Origin: Daphnia pulex
Lineage: Eukaryota > Arthropoda > Branchiopoda > Diplostraca > Daphniidae
DNA length: 64,000 bases
Assembly (NCBI RefSeq): GCF_021134715.1
Contig: NC_060017.1
Coordinates: 7,192,001-7,256,000, forward strand
Direction: 5' to 3'
The first letter of the stretch is position 1, and each line of letters starts with the position of its first letter. The position numbers and the translations under genes are program-made. Below the pieces are notes generated by a model. It made no database searches, had not been told where the DNA came from, and saw only the letters and a list, made by a program, of their open reading frames with translations. Of the stretch, positions 1-14,900 are shown piece by piece.

Positions 1-93
1 TCTGCGGAACACAACAAAACATGTTTTCAAATGATTTGATTCAACCTTTAAATAAATTCAATTTAAAAATTCAAATTTCAAGTGTGTCCGTAC

Positions 94-3000
94 CTTGTTG
101 GCTTTTTGGTGGGAGCGGGCAAGGAGAAGAGCTAGGCCTCTGGTGCGTCGGTATCCCGACGATCCGCCGGCCGATCCAGCCGTGTGATGGAGTCCGGCTC
201 CCAGGGTGGCGGCGGCTCCGCGCAACCGCCGCTGCTCGGCCGTCGATTTGGCCTCGGGTCTGGGGTGATCGTGAACGCCCTTGGACTGAAAAAAGACGGC
301 GTGCTCCGTGTGTCGCCAAAAGTGAGTCACCGGGTAGCCGCAATGGCCTCGGCAGGCGATGATCTCCAATCGGCCGTTGCATCGACGATTAGGACACGGT
401 TTACCTTTTTGATCCAAAACACAAAACGTTAATACAACTCGAGAATAATGATTGACCGGCGGTCATTGGCTTCTTTTCTTTTCTTCCTTATCTACCCATA
501 ATATCAAAAGGAAAAAGGGGAAATCCCTACAGGCCCTGGGGCTCAATTGCCTAGCAAATTAGGAAGAGTCAGCAACAAATTGGAAGGGAACCAGAACAGA
601 ACTCTCAGCTATAGCGCCGCTTTTTTTTCGAAGGTCCATAAAATAGATAACACCAGCTGGGATATTTTATGTATACCTGAGACTCTACTCTCTCGAGGTG
701 TGTGTGTGTGTGTGTCTATAATAATAAAACAAAACAGAAGCCTTCAATAATAATCACTATCCCTTCTTTTGTTTGTGCGTCCCCTCCTTTCGGTTGTAGT
801 TTGTAGCCTGGACCGGCTCACACGCGCGCGCACCCTAACACGAAATCAGTGGGTTTTTCAGAGTGTCTGCTATACACTGTGGAGCTAGAAGAAAAGGAGA
901 TCTGGTCTCTCTAGTTATTAATGGATGCACCATTAGGGCATCGATTACACGGAAAAGGCTGGCAATCAAAAACTGAAAAATCACCTGACCCTGCTGGTTG
1001 ATGCCACACAGTTGGGAATTCTTTATTTATATTTTTTGATTCGATTTTCACTCGAAAGAAAAGAAAAAGAAAAATAGAAAAAGAAAGAAAACTAACAAGA
1101 GAAAAATATAAATCCTTTTTTTGACGTGTAGTTTGTAGCGCTGTCGGCTCGTCTGGAACTCGAGGCTTTTTCGTTCGGAGAAGAGAGAAAACGATGGCAG
1201 GTGAAAAGACGAAACAAATTGGCGTTGCGCACCAACACAAACACAACCGCAACAAACAAAACCGAAAAACAAAAAAAGAGCTAGAGAGCCAGCAACAACA
1301 ACAACATGGCAACACAACACTCGCATTCTTACACAGAGTCTCTTTGATGGATGAGATGTGTGTGTGTTCCAGTCTCTCTCTTTGGTTTTTCTGAGCTCTC
1401 CTCCAGCGCTCTTTATTTTATTTCATTTTTATTTGATTATGATTTGAGTTTTGTTTGCGTGGCTGTGGGCGATGCGATTGACGAATCGGGAATCAAAGTG
1501 GCGCTGGGTTTTTATGGACAGAAATGATGTGCCGACTGTATTATACTATTTGGGGGAAAACCGAATAATACAAATAGAAAACTAGGCGGAATGTTTAGAT
1601 GAGTCGGGAGCAAACCGTTCGAGAAAATGAATTATTCGGAATAAATTAAACAGAAAAACTAGACGCTCGAGCGTGAAGGCTATTGAAAAAAGTTGTCTGA
1701 TAGGCTCTTTTTGATGGTCGTGTATAATCACGAGCAAGCGAGCCCTTATCATGCGCAATCACCCTCATGTTGTTGTTGCACATGAATCTGGAAAATTTAT
1801 TGTACCTCGACGGTGCACTATAGTGAAATGGAACAGCTGAAAAACACTCATCATTTGAATATTATCTCTTATTACAATTTAGACCCCCCCCCCCCGACCA
1901 TGAGACAAATAGAATAAAAGATACAAAATAGCGGGCGGCCTAATAACAAATATTACAGGCCTATTCTTCTCCACACAATTCAGATTAAAAATATCTCAAT
2001 TTCTTTCTGAGTTTTTTGCTCTGTGTTGGCGCAATTCATTTTTTTGTTTCATTCGTAATGGCTAATGTTATAGTTGTAATGGATCGAGAGCTAGGGACTA
2101 TGTAATGTAATGAAAATTACCTTGTTGCTTCTTCCTGGCTTTGTCGCAGATGGCCGGCCTGAGGTGGACCTGCTCGCCCGTGTCTAGGATGCACCGGTTG
2201 GAGCAGAGGAGAACGCCCAGACACGATTTCTTGAGGATCTGAACGTTGTGATTGTTGGTGTTTCTCATGGCCCAGCCGGAGCCGTGTCGGCGGGCCTCCT
2301 CGCAGTCCGGCCGATAGACCAGCCGCACGTGGCCGTCTACCCAGTCGTTGAAATGATCATAGCGAGTCACCTGTGAAATCATTCCAAAGCAAAAAAACAA
2401 GAAGAGAATATAAGAAAATGATGTCTGTAATGATGATTAATAACCCTTAGATGTGTACTATCATATAGCGAAAATTTCACTCAGCGCACACGACATATCA
2501 TCTCTTATTTTTTGGGTTGCGTCTAAAAACTAGATTTAAATCACGTAATAGCATATTCGAGATCACACAGTGAAGAGGGCGTGTAACAGAACCTATATAC
2601 TCGGTGGGGGGGAATCAGAAAAATTCATTAAGAGAAATCAAAATAAAGAAGAAGAAGAAGAAAAGAAAAAAACGTGTTTCCTGGCTGTGTAGCTGCTAAT
2701 GATGATCATTTTCAATCCATCGTCAATTCAGATCGCTCTGGGCATTGTTTACTGTTGAAAAAGAAACAACCAACCTACACTGCTATACACACTTGTTCAA
2801 ACCCAAAAACGTTAAGACTGTTATTAGTGATTCGAAAAAATGGGGAAAAAAATAAAACAAACAAAAATTTTCGAATCGTGTGGCCTCCAAAAAAAAAGAA
2901 ACAACCAACATTACCTCATATAACTTATCAAAATTACATTCGACAAATAAAATTTTTCTTCCGAGTCTTTTTTATTATTTTATTTTATTTTTTAAAGATG

Positions 3001-3653
3001 GAAATTCTTTCTGTAATTCCCTCCGCAATCCGTTTAGTATATCTATCACTATATAAGATAATGAATCCTACTGCTGCCAAGAATAAGAGGATCCGAATTA
3101 TTTCTATTCCTAAAATATGTTCAAACGGTTGGGTAATTGCTTGCACGGGCTATCATTATCCTATTAAAACATGTAAGGAAGAAGAAAAATCTCGTCGAGA
3201 AAAGGTTAAACAGTCGAGTTGAAAAGACACACACACACACGAGTCTCTCTCTACTAGCAGAGGAGAGAGAGAGAACAATGTTCAGCTCATAAATCACCCA
3301 GTTGTGCCACGTCTGCCAGACACTATCAATTAGAGGTGACTCGAGTCTCGTGTGCACTGCTGCGAGTCATCCACACGAGCTCGTCTAAACGAACCATGAT
3401 CGATCTATTCTCCCCCTCTCTCTTTTTTATGTGTACACTTATTAGCCAAACGTTTTTTCTTTTTTAAAGAGGAACATTTATGAGCAAGCGCTTTTCTTTC
3501 TTATAAATAACTTTGGTGAATCTGAAAACGAACAGCCCAAATGATCGTGTTGTAGTTTTTTTCTATTATCCGCTCTCTCACCTTTGGGATGTTGCTGTCG
3601 TTGATGTCCCAGTCCATGTTGGCCGTTGAGGATGAGGAGCTTTTGGAGCACAT
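94..3653 (-). CDS. gcm: GCM-domain transcription factor (glial cells missing), 5' part, runs off left edge
   Basis: Three exons are read on the minus strand: 3653-3582 (ATG at 3653, 24 codons), 2370-2121 and 404-94. All have GT-AG borders and the phases fit. The 211 residues seen contain an almost complete GCM DNA-binding domain. It starts with WDINDS (about residue 14), continues through [12 protein letters not shown] and LKKSCLGV (55-77) and [14 protein letters not shown], and ends with the zinc-binding stretch [15 protein letters not shown] and [14 protein letters not shown] (125-158). This family binds DNA through zinc-coordinating Cys and His residues and specifies glia and haemocytes in flies. 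After about residue 168 the sequence turns Ala/Gly/Arg-rich, and a donor at 93 (GTACGG) shows that more exons lie beyond position 1. The 1.2-kb and 1.7-kb introns hold only simple repeats. The start was chosen as the first ATG in frame before WDINDS. Family assignment is near certain. Whether this is the gcm or gcm2 orthologue cannot be told. Confidence 0.93.
702..715. repeat. (GT)n microsatellite in gcm intron 2
   Basis: A pure GT dinucleotide run inside the 1.7-kb intron between gcm exons 2 and 3. Similar short CA/GT runs recur at about 3228, 3765, 4757, 18098, 21058 and 25903. They are ordinary simple repeats and mark the low-complexity character of the non-coding DNA. Confidence 0.8.
1884..1895. 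repeat. Poly-C homopolymer (12 C)
   Basis: Twelve consecutive C residues in gcm intron 2. Comparable C or G tracts occur in units of the 12-17 kb array, at 28495-28505 (G) and near 55978 (G). Confidence 0.8.
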
Positions 3654-3659
3654 TCTATA

Positions 3660-6600
3660 ATTTAAAAAAAGAAAAAAAAAAGGAAATTTTTAAAAATTGG
3701 GAAAATGTGAAGGAAAAATGAGCTCGTGACTTTCGGTCTCCCGCTACGTAAATATATATGTCGACACACACACACAAACTGCAGTCAAAAGTATAGAAAA
3801 AGAAGATCCGAATGTTATAGGGAAAAAATAACAAGATGGATAGAGACGGAGAGAGAATCATGGAGGACCTGTCAGAATTATATCCTCCTTGCCAAGATTG
3901 TCAGTAATCAAAACCCATCGTCAAAAAAATGTGAGAGGGGGGAAAGAGAGAGAGAAAATAAGAATCGGGGACGGAGAGATCACGCGTCCATCGCACACTC
4001 ACGATGGGATATATAAGCCCGTCCAAAAATAAAAATAAAAAAAATAAAATCCAACTAACCCGACAAACAAACATCAAATTCGAATTGAATTGAACCAGAC
4101 GGATGAGAGAGTTGTACAACGAAAAATATGAAAACGAATTAAATCACTTGTGGAGACGAGTTGACGAGACCATTCAACCGCATCTGACTGTTGATGAAGT
4201 TGACGGCCAACAGGTGAGCACCTCTATGACAACACGCTCGTTTTATGTTGCCGTTGCGCATCGCAGTTCCACATATATGTTAATCTCTCCGCCACCCTTT
4301 TATCGAAATGGAGATGGACGGACGTTATTGCGTCTGCGCAGCCCCCCTCAAAAACAACTCATCCGCCTCTTTTGTGGCCCTCCCGATGTGTTGACAAACG
4401 ACATCCATTCACCTTGTATAGTGCGCTCATATAAACACAAGTGTAAGGGAAATAGATATATATAAGACAACTTTTTTTATCGGCTCATTAAATTTGTTTA
4501 AAGACTATCACCTGGGAACTAAAAACAAAAATGTCTCTAGTGCAATGGGGCTCATTTGAGAAGTTGATGACCCATCAGTCTTGTTGATGACCGCTGTCCT
4601 TCGTGATATCGGATAACCTAAATCCCGGCCTTATAACAAACGAGTCGGGTCACCACTTTCTGGCCATCAAAAAGAGCCGCTCTTCTCCTTTTATTTCCCC
4701 TCAGATATCTTGCCTCATTTTGACATCTAAATATACACACAAACGACGACACTGTCCGTGTGTGTGTGTGTGTAATCCTGTCGCCCTGTGCCACCACGTC
4801 TTCTCTATAAATAGCTGTCAAGAGTCGCCGGGATTAAGTCTTCTAACACTTTCGTAATCGAAGCTCCGAAATCCGGGGCATTCAGTACATACAACAAACA
4901 GCCGAAAGAAAAAACAAGAAAACGAACAAGGTGCTTGTGTAATATAAGAAAAAAATAAGGGGGGAAGAATAAGAGATATCTGCTGTCCGTTGTCTGTCTT
5001 GTATATATCTATGGCGAAAGCGGATTGAGTGAATTGATCCGAACCAAAAATTAAAAAAAAAAGACGGACGATCCTTTGTATTTTCTTTTCTCGCCACTTC
5101 GGAGAGAATCTAAGAAAAATAGGAGAGAGCAAATCGGACGAGATGAGATGATGCTGTGGGTGGTGTAAAACAACACCTGCCATCCACCATTTTTCTTCTT
5201 CTGCGATGTGATTGTCCAACGAAACAAGTGCTGATGATGACTGCCGAGCAAACAAGTGCTCACCCTTCTTCTTCTTCTTTTCTTTTGTGTTTAATCACAG
5301 CTCAGCTTCACCAGGGACTTTTTATTGTGAAAAGAATAAAGTAGAGTAATGTGCGGTTAATATTACATACACACACGGCGCGCTAGAAGGGCGCAGTCAG
5401 GGCTTTTTCCTTTGACGGCCAGGGTGAAATTCGACACCCAATCCCGCCACCCACTAAACTATCCTCAGTGTATGATGCTGCTGCTCTTATAAGCGTTTTG
5501 TAATTCGATTCTTTCTTCTGGGCTTTATTTTTTTTTTTTTTTCGTGGGTGATTTTTTGTTTTGTTCAACTCTTTTTTTTGTCTTCTTCGTGGCGGATGAA
5601 TGGAGTTGTTGAAGAGAGAGGGGGGAGATCTTTCACGTGGCGCCCGTCATTTTTTTTTTCTTCTTCTTCTTCTTCTTCGAAAATTTGGGTGAAAGAAAAA
5701 GGTGGAGGGGAGAGAAGAACAATTGAATTTGCCGCTCGTTTGTTTCCCCTTAATACGATTGGGTTTCACAATCAAAATGGACGATATCCATTTCCATTCA
5801 TTTCCCTTTTGGAGCTACGAAATAAAAGGATCCAGCCACGCTTATTCTCCCCCTCTTCAACTCTAAATACGTGCCCGGTTATTTTAGCTTGGCCTCAAAT
5901 CAAAAATAAAAATTTGTTGAGTTTCCACTTGAATCGAACCGTTTTTTGTTAATGCCGGTCAAGATTTCTACCGATCGATAATGATCGAAACGGAAATGGC
6001 GTCTAGAAAAATGATCGGAGCGGAAGAAAAACTGTTGGATTCTCTTTTGATTGAAGAAAGGTGACGACGCCGTGATGTCATCGGACGATTGCGTCACTTG
6101 TTAGAAAGACCAGGAAATCCTCTCTCACTTTACCATCGCAGTGTAGTACAGACAGACAAAAGAAACTGAGAGAAGATATGCAGACGAAATACGAGGAACC
6201 GAACCCACAGCGGCCGAAACGTGATGGTGACAATTGCCCAACATTTCGCCGGTGAAAATAAAAATTTTATTTCTCTCCGGTTCCATTGGAATTCCAAGAT
6301 GATGATCAACAATTCCGATTCGATCTGATATGCCGGTACAGTGTCGTCGTCGTCCGGAATTTTTCAAGATGGGCAAGAAAAAGCTCGACTAGCTCGCGGA
6401 TGGATATCAACATCAGGTTGAACATTATACATACGACACCGTGGCAACACCCCAGAGCAGCAGCAGCACCCACAACAGAAGAAGAAGAAAATATGTTTGA
6501 AAAGAATCTTATTGAAGATTTTGTTGAATCGAAAATATTTTTCTTTATATAGAACATATAATATAAAGGGACGCGTGTGTGGTTGGTACATGGGCGGGGT

Positions 6601-9600
6601 TGATTGAATTGAATCTGATGATGAATTTTTTCTTTTCCAAGGGGAATAATCTGAAAAAGAGGCAGCCAGCAGAGAACCCGAAGCCAAAAAGACGATGGGA
6701 GGAGAAAGAGGAGGAACTTTTGCGGCGCGCGCAGGCCACAGATGAAGAAGAAGAAAAACCGCAGTAGGAAAACCCTCCGCCGTGTCTATTCTTTGACGAA
6801 TTGCTCGTACATTTTTAAAGGAATAGGGGAGGCAACATTATATAAGAAGAAGAAAAAACAACAATAGGGAAGCAGCCACTAGCACTGCTGCTGCTTGGCC
6901 ATGAACTGCTAAGATCTAATCCAATGTACGCTTTTGATATGCTGATTTTTTTTGGTCGTCGGTAATATCGAGCCTAAAATATCTTGGCTATTCTTATTTG
7001 ATCCCCCCTCTGCATTCCAATCGAATATTTCTCCAGTTGCGCAACAATAAGGAAAAAATCGGAGCTCATCATACGACACCTCACGAAGACAAGTGATATG
7101 AATCAAAAGGCTGTGAACAGGTCGTGTCATAATGTCTCGAATGGCCTATTAAAAATGCGATTTCGATCGGGAGATTCAATTCCGGCACTCTCTCCCAGCA
7201 AGAGAGTATATGTTATAACGGTTTCAACGGTTTAGTATAAAGACGAGACAGCATCTAACAAGGACGGACGGACAAAAAAAAAGCAAGAAATTCCGATAAG
7301 AAGAGACACGAAAAAATTAGTTTCCATTTGCTTTTTAAGGGGTTTTCAACGGCACCAGCTAAGTGATTTCGTATATACGAGATGTTGATTAGTGTGTGGA
7401 CTCCTCTCATCGTGTTGTTGGTCACAACAAAAGAAAAATAAACCGGGTTTAAATTTAAAAAAAAAAGAAGAAAAACAAGTGGAATAAAAAAGGATCGAAA
7501 TTTCTTCTATTAGTCGAGTCGTCTTAATCATATCTCGACTTTTTGTGGGAGGTAAGGTAATGGACTCTAGCTCTCGGATTACGTCTATATAGTTCCTTTC
7601 TGTGGTGGAACGATCGGAGCGGAACGCCAGAACCGATGAAACAGAACGTCACGGATAAACAAAACAAAAAGAAAAAGTAGAAAAGTCAAAAATTTTATAG
7701 TCGAAGGAAAAATCGAAAGACAAAAGGAAAATCTAACCTCCGATCAAACCTGTTTGTGAGACATTCGCCGATGGTTCGTCTTCTCAGCAGCACAACGCGG
7801 ATCGAAGCGATTTGGTTTGTTTTCAGACTTATCCTTTTATAACACGGATGGGGGGGAAAAAAATTCGCCAGTCGGGGAATGCGCCGAGGCTGGACATCCA
7901 AAAAGGATCGAGAAATAGGAAAATCTCCGCCACTATATATAGATATCCTCGAAATACATACGTACATATAAAACCCTCTAAATCAATCAAGCTCAAAATG
8001 GTTCGATGGGCATCTCTCGACTAGCTTCATGTGTCTATAACAAGTTTCTGGCTAATATCAGAAAAGATTGCAGCATCGAGCTTTAGAAAAACAAAAAAAG
8101 AACTGCGGTCGCATCACAAAAACCGCCCGGTCGATGCTGGAATGCCTGGAATGAATGAGGCGAAATGTGCCAACCATCAACCTCAACCTCATTGCAGCAG
8201 TCGACGAGAGAGAGAGAGAGGACGTGGGAAAAAAAAATTGAATTCAAGCGCTGAGAATCGTTATATTCCTTTTATCAGGAGGCCGCATCCGAAAACGGAC
8301 AACTGGACACGTGTTTATTGGGTGTTACCCAATATCTTTTTATATAACCAAAAGGGAGAAAAAGACACACACACACCGTTTCGTTACATTATACACATTC
8401 GCCGTTGATTGACTGACTGCTTAAGCGGTAGGGGAGAAAAGAAAGAAAAAGGAGCGGACGAATAAGGAGCGAATGAAGGAAAAATTTCAAACAAAAATAA
8501 CAAAAGGAGAAAAACAAGTGAGCGATAATAATGGCGCACTGTCAAACGATTTCCAAGGCTTCTGTCTTTCAAATATAAGCACCGATGCTACTTATAATAA
8601 GGGTGCTGCTGCTGCTGCTGCGGCTTTGGTGGGGGTCTGCTGCTGGACAGATATTCCCGCCGAGTCCAACAACAGAAAACTGGTTTTTCTGACTTTTCCT
8701 TCCCGTAACAATCAATCGAAATCAAACGACGGAATTGAGCGGAATGATGAAACGAAAAAATGAAAACAAAACCAAAATACAAAATAAAAAGTTGAAAGAT
8801 TCGAGCGCTTGTATCGGCCTCTAACTTGAAATAATGCCGCAAATCGGGCGGAAGACGGCCGCGGGATAGGAGCGCTGGCCATCGGCCTCGGCGGCTCTCC
8901 CGTTTTTTTTTTTGTTTCTTTCCTTTCAACATTCTCTGGTAATCGGGAACCCGGGAGAAATGCTGTCGATTGAATGACATCGACATACAAGAGAGGCCAA
9001 CCCACACAACAAAGTCGGCGGGGAAGAAAACGCGTCAATGCCAAACCGCATTCGATCGCTTCATTCCACACGAATTTAGACATAAAAAATGATGATGGAC
9101 TTACGAGATGACCATGACGCAACAGCTCACGTTGAAAGGAGAATCCCTCCGCTCGGTAGGAAAAGAGGACGAACAAAATCAAAAAAATTCACCGGCGAAA
9201 AAATGTTTTTCTTTTGGCACGAAAATTAAAACTTTCGACGACACGTTTAAAAAAACTGAGCGATTCGTCAGTGGGAAGATGTTGATAATTGTATCGAAGA
9301 TGTAAGAGAGAGAAATGAGTTTCGAAAGTGATAAGGCGGCGCACAACGATGGGCACTTTGGTTGTCCGCTACGGTTGCGACCGCAATGTGCCAGTCGGTG
9401 GTTGAGCGGTCAGTCGTTTATCTTCTCCTTCACGTTTAAGCTGCTTTAGTCAAAAGGAAGAGAGACACACTCACACACAGAGCATATATATACAGCAGCA
9501 GCAGCAGATTCCTCCCCTTTGCCTCATCGGTTGATGGCCACACAGCCATAGGAGTGAATAAGGAGGGGGCGGAGTCATTTCAGCTCCGGCCTGCCCCGGA

Positions 9601-11940
9601 CCCCCGGACTCTCTTCTAACATTCAATTCCTCTTTTCTAATATTTTTATTTTTTATTGTTGTTGTTGTTTCCTTCTTTTCTTCCCTTTTTTCTTCTTCTT
9701 CTCGGAATCGTGAAACTCCGCCCATTTTGATTCGCCCGACGTATCCACCCACATTCGTGAAATTTGGCGGCTTTCGAATCATTCGTCATTTTCCCGCAAA
9801 TAATTGGTGTTGCGCAACGAACAGGAGCGCGAATAATTCGAATGTCCTTCATTAATTGTCGATAAAAATAAGCGTGAGAAATCTAACGTAGAAAAATGGG
9901 AGATTTGTCATTCCTGATTGCGCATTCGATCGAGATCCATTTATATATCCGCAGGAGCGCTCATCATTTATTGAAATCAAATCTACAAGGACTCGCGTGT
10001 GTATGGGACCTGCCCCGACTCCACCCACCCAAGTCTATTTCTCTCTCAATTGACCCTGCCATCAATATACATAGTCCTGTCTCTCTCTCCCTGTACAATG
10101 CGATGGCGCAATCCCACGGCTATTGAAGGCGGAGGGGGAGGCTTTTTGGTGGTGGGGGGGGGCCCCTTCGCCGTCAAGTGGTAGGGTCCCCCCTCCGGTT
10201 TTTAGGGGCGCCCTATATCCACATCAGCGCAACGTCGATGGCTCTTTTTCAAACAATCATTGATGTGTCGTCGTCAGTCTATATCCCCATCCTTTTCTCT
10301 CTCTATAAGAATAGGGAGGAGAGTCATCGAGGAGTTGCCCATGTCGATGTGTTGTAATAAATAGAGACCACTTGATGATCCAATGTCAAATCTCTCCAGA
10401 GCTCTTCTCTCTCTATAGTCCCCATTTTTGACTTTTTCCCTTCTTCTTCTTCTTCTTCTTCTGATTTTCTCGACTTCTTTTCTTCCCTATCCGGACGACG
10501 ACGTTGAGATATAAGTCGAACATCAAACACACCAATTGATTTGAGCAGCATCTAACTCTCTCTCCCATGTATGTTTATTTCATTCATCCTCCACTTGTGT
10601 CCGAGGCGCACAATGGACGACTTCAGCCGCTTATTCTTTTTCTCTTCTTTTTTATTTTATAAATCAATCGAAAATATCAGAAATGAATCAATTTGAATTT
10701 TTTTTTCGAATAAAAAGTTACCGCGCCGCCTACTCCTCCTCCCAGACGTCAAGTTACTTGACTGTTTGGCAGGGAAGAAAACTTTCAAAAGATTTTAATC
10801 AAAGAAATAAAATAAAAAAAAGCAGCTCGTTCGTTTACTTTTTTTTTCTTCTGACTCTGTTAAAAAAAAAAAGCGAAAAATACTCTTGAGTAATGTTTGA
10901 CTGATAACAAGACACGGGAGAGTATATGGTGCGCGCAAGTGTGTTGAAGTACAGACGAGAGTCGACGGTACTACTACCTATCATGCGTGTTTGGTTGGGT
11001 GGCTGCCATGACCGGCGTTGACGATGTAGAAAAGAGATGAACTTGTTTAGCTTTTTGACGTGAAAGTTGTGCCATCCCGCACAAAAAACTACGAAAGAAA
11101 CCCAATTTTTTTTTTCGGGAATCAAAACATGTCCACCTCTTCTTCTTTCCCGCGCTCCCGCTATATATATGTACGACCCCCGACATGTACATCTTATAAT
11201 ATGCAAATTCACTGTATAATTTCATATTTTTCACCATCAAATTGAAAGGTTGGATGTAAATTGGGAGACTTCACGTTGATTAGAATGGCACCGCGTGTTG
11301 TCTATTTATTATCGTTCAAATCACTGCCGCATTTTTCTCGTCTATCAATTTGACGTGAATGTGTGACAGGACTCGGTGTAATTAGCTGTAGAGAGCGTAG
11401 CGAGACTGGACACTTATTGTTGGTTGAATGTAATTCGTTGGGCGCGCGCTGGCGTGATAACACGCGGGACCCAGCGAATAACCGGGCGAAGACAGGAGCT
11501 ACTTAAACTGATTTGACTACCTTGTTTTTCAACTCTTCCACCTGCGTCCGTCTATTTACACACGGAATGGAAGAGGAGGTGCGTATCTCATATGCCTGGC
11601 CACCAAGTCTGTAGCGTGTAAAAATTACATTTCAACGGAACGCGGCCGGAGGGGATCTTAATGAAACAGCCGACTTGACTGACTGATGTCGGATCGAAGC
11701 TGCCGAGGTGGGAGATTGAATGGTGCGCTTGATGATGTTTGGAAAATGCATCCGCAGCACGGAACACGTCAAATAAAGAGGCGGTTAATGATGATACGAG
11801 ACGCTCAATTATACACGCAACGGTGATTGCCATCAACCCCGTGAATCTGCTGCGAGGCGAATTGCATCAGACAGGAAAAATTCAAATAAAAAAGGGGAAA
11901 ACTAATATCGAAAAAAAAAGGTATCCCGGCAATAGATGGA
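3660..11940. other. Gene-free region upstream of gcm
   Basis: About 8.3 kb with no reading frame resembling a known protein on either strand. The open frames present are rich in Lys/Arg/Ser or Phe/Leu and read through CT/GA or A-rich tracts. The stretch contains (CTT)n, (CA)n and (GCT)n runs. It is the 5' flank of gcm and may hold its control elements, but no specific site can be supported from one sequence. Confidence 0.6.
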
Positions 11941-11944
11941 AATG

Positions 11945-14900
11945 TCTCGCGGGAAAATATGTGGAAGAAAGAAGATGATAATTATTTGATGCGCATATTT
12001 AATATTTAATTATTTATCCATCAGATAATTAATGGCAGTCGCAATATTACACAATACCGTAGGTGAAAAAAATGCGCCCTTAACCGAAATCATTCAGAAA
12101 CGTCGTAGGGTTTTGCGCACAATGCTTATCGTAAAATTTTAACTCGTGAGCTGTGATAACATTGACGTGTTTTATCCTTTTTTCTCAACTGTTTTTCCAA
12201 TCAGCACAGTTTTAAGGACGTAAATCATAGTAGCATTTATTCACTTTTGCAATCACAATTGAACAAGGGATACATTTCATATTCTGAGCTTGGGCTCAGT
12301 TTGTTAAGAATGATATTGAATATCATTACATCCAACGGTCTTGAGGGAGCCCATGGACGTGGAAATGATGACGATGTCGTGGCATACTGGCGTAGGAAAC
12401 GAAATCATAATCAATGACCTTATAGGTCAGATATAATTTTTCGTTATCCAACGAGTAGCAACTGCCAATATCATAATTAAACTTTCAACAACACATCACA
12501 GACTTAAGCGAAAGTTACTCAGTAGATATCGTTAGTAAATGTGTCTATTAATAACTACTCCGCACAATATTTGTAAATCAGGTGGTGGTATTAAAGTTAT
12601 CCAAGTGAATAAATCTTTTCTTAATCAACAAAGCTCATTTTCTAAATCGCATGCAGATTAACTGCAAAATCTAGTTACCAACGGAAAACATTATACTAGC
12701 TCCGTCAAAAGCCAAAATTATCGTAAACTCGTTGATTTCTAGACACGCCCCCCTCTTCCACTTCGGTTTTACGCGCACACCTTTTCTTTTTTTAATCCAT
12801 ATCGAATGAATTGGAAATTAAACAAAAACAAAAGTACCAAACTCGAAAGGAAATTGATAATTCAAATTGGAATATAAAACGCAAAAAACGTGGACAATTG
12901 AGGACGGAATAAATCGAAAAAAGGGTTTCCAGCGTGAATTTTACACGCAAGGCGATTATTCCGACATTAGTGAAAAATTCTTGTTTGTTGTACCCAAAAG
13001 GCCTGTGTACATTTCCAAATTGAAATTTGACTGCACGTCGTGTTGATGTTTCTATCCCCCCCCCCGTTACCCAACAACAAAGAGGTGGAAGGAGGTTACG
13101 TATTTGTAAAAGTAAATAAAAACGAGAGAAAAAAGATGAAGATGAAGAGACCACAGTTGTGACGGAAATATCGTGGACTCTCTATTATACCATGCCGTCG
13201 GTGAAAGTAGCTGTAGCTGTCCTGTGTAGTAGCTGTCCAACGCCAGTGTTTGGCGCACAAGGTTTGTCGCCTATTTATAACTCGTGAGCTGTGATGACAT
13301 TGACGTGGTTTATCATTAGCTGTAAGTGTTTTACCAATCAGCACAGTTTCAAGGATGTAACTCACGGTAAAATCAATTCAGTTTTTACAATCGAAATTGA
13401 AAAGGGGTATCATTTTATATACTGAGCTCGGTGCCAGTTTAAATCAAGAGTAATTTTGATTGACATAACAACGGGGAATAATTCCCTAAAGTCGGAAGCT
13501 GATAACTACATGTTGCACCGTCATGCAGTATGAACAGTATATCAGGATTTCTCTCCGCGCTTTCAATCATCATTCGTAATGACCAATCACTATATCAAAC
13601 TATAAACTGTATCACATTATAAATATAAGCGCATCTAGTTCATATCGTTGGTAATTCCGTCAGTCTTCAACGATTCCGCACACGAATTGTAAAAAAAAGG
13701 CGCTATTAAAATCATCCAAGCCAATAGATCTTTTCATGAAAAAAAAAGCTCATTAACCAAATTATATGCAGATTCACTGGAACATCTAGATACTAACGGA
13801 AAACATAAAACTAGCTCCGTCAAAAGCAAATAATTATCGCGAACTCGTTGATTTCTGGACACGCCCCCACCCCCTCTTCCACTTCGTTTGACGCGCATAC
13901 CTTTTCTTTCTTTTCTTTTTTAACCTATGTCGAATGAATTGGAAATGAAAGAAAAACAAAATTACCAAACTCGAAAGGAAATTGATAATTCAAATCGAAA
14001 CATAAAGCGTATTCAAAATTCAGGACGGTATCTAATAAATCAAAAAAGGGGGTTTCCAGCGTGAACTTTACACGCAAGACGATTATTCCGCCATTAGTGA
14101 AAAATTCTTGTTTGTTGTACCCAACTGCGTACAGATTTCCAAATTGAAATTTGACTGCACGTCGTGTTGAAGTTTCTATCCCCCCCGTTACCTAACAAAG
14201 AGGTGGAAGGAGGGTTACGTATTTGTAAAAGTAAATAAAAACGAGAGAAAAAAATGAAGATAAAGAGACCACAATTGTGACGGAAAAATCGCGGACGGTT
14301 TAAATCACCTCAAATCGTCTCGACTTGTTCTTATGTGTTGGTTTAGAAAGACGAAAAGAAAAATCATATTCCTTTCTTATATTTTTTCAAATCGGTGAAA
14401 AGGTTGCGCGCTTGCGCCCTTACCAAAATAACTCAGGAAAAAGTTACAGCTATCCGATGTCCAACGTCATAGTGTTTTGCACAAGGTTTATCGCAAAATT
14501 TGAACTCATGAGCTATTATATGCGATGATGCTAAATCCGATATTTATTAACGTTACTTGGGAGTTGTGGTCCATTAGTAACGCATATCAGACTGAAATCA
14601 TGGCTGACTTATAGACAACGTATGAACTTTTCTGATGTCTTTGACTGCCAGGACCAGGAAATCAGATATCCGTGACTTTCATCCGCTGCATTTCAAACTA
14701 AATTAATATAGAGCCCCATGTAAAGATTAAGCGAATGATGTTCAGTTGATATCATTGGTAAATTGGTTTTTTTATGAACGATTGCGCATATGATTTGAAA
14801 AACAGGAGGTGATATTAAAGTTATCCAGAACAATGAATCTTTTCTTGAATAAGAAAGCTCATTTTTCAAATTATATGCAGATTAACTCCAACATGTATAG

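Noticed and set aside
911..1326. Long Cys/Phe/Leu-rich minus-strand frames in gcm intron 2
   Set aside because: Driven by CAACAA, GAAA and CTCT low-complexity DNA, with no domain.
2674..3222. 182-codon frame on the plus strand
   Set aside because: Lies inside gcm intron 1 on the other strand. Lys/Asn/Ile-rich from A-tracts, with no family resemblance.
5548..5952. 134-codon frame with a run of Ser
   Set aside because: The Ser run comes from a (TTC)n repeat; no conserved motif.
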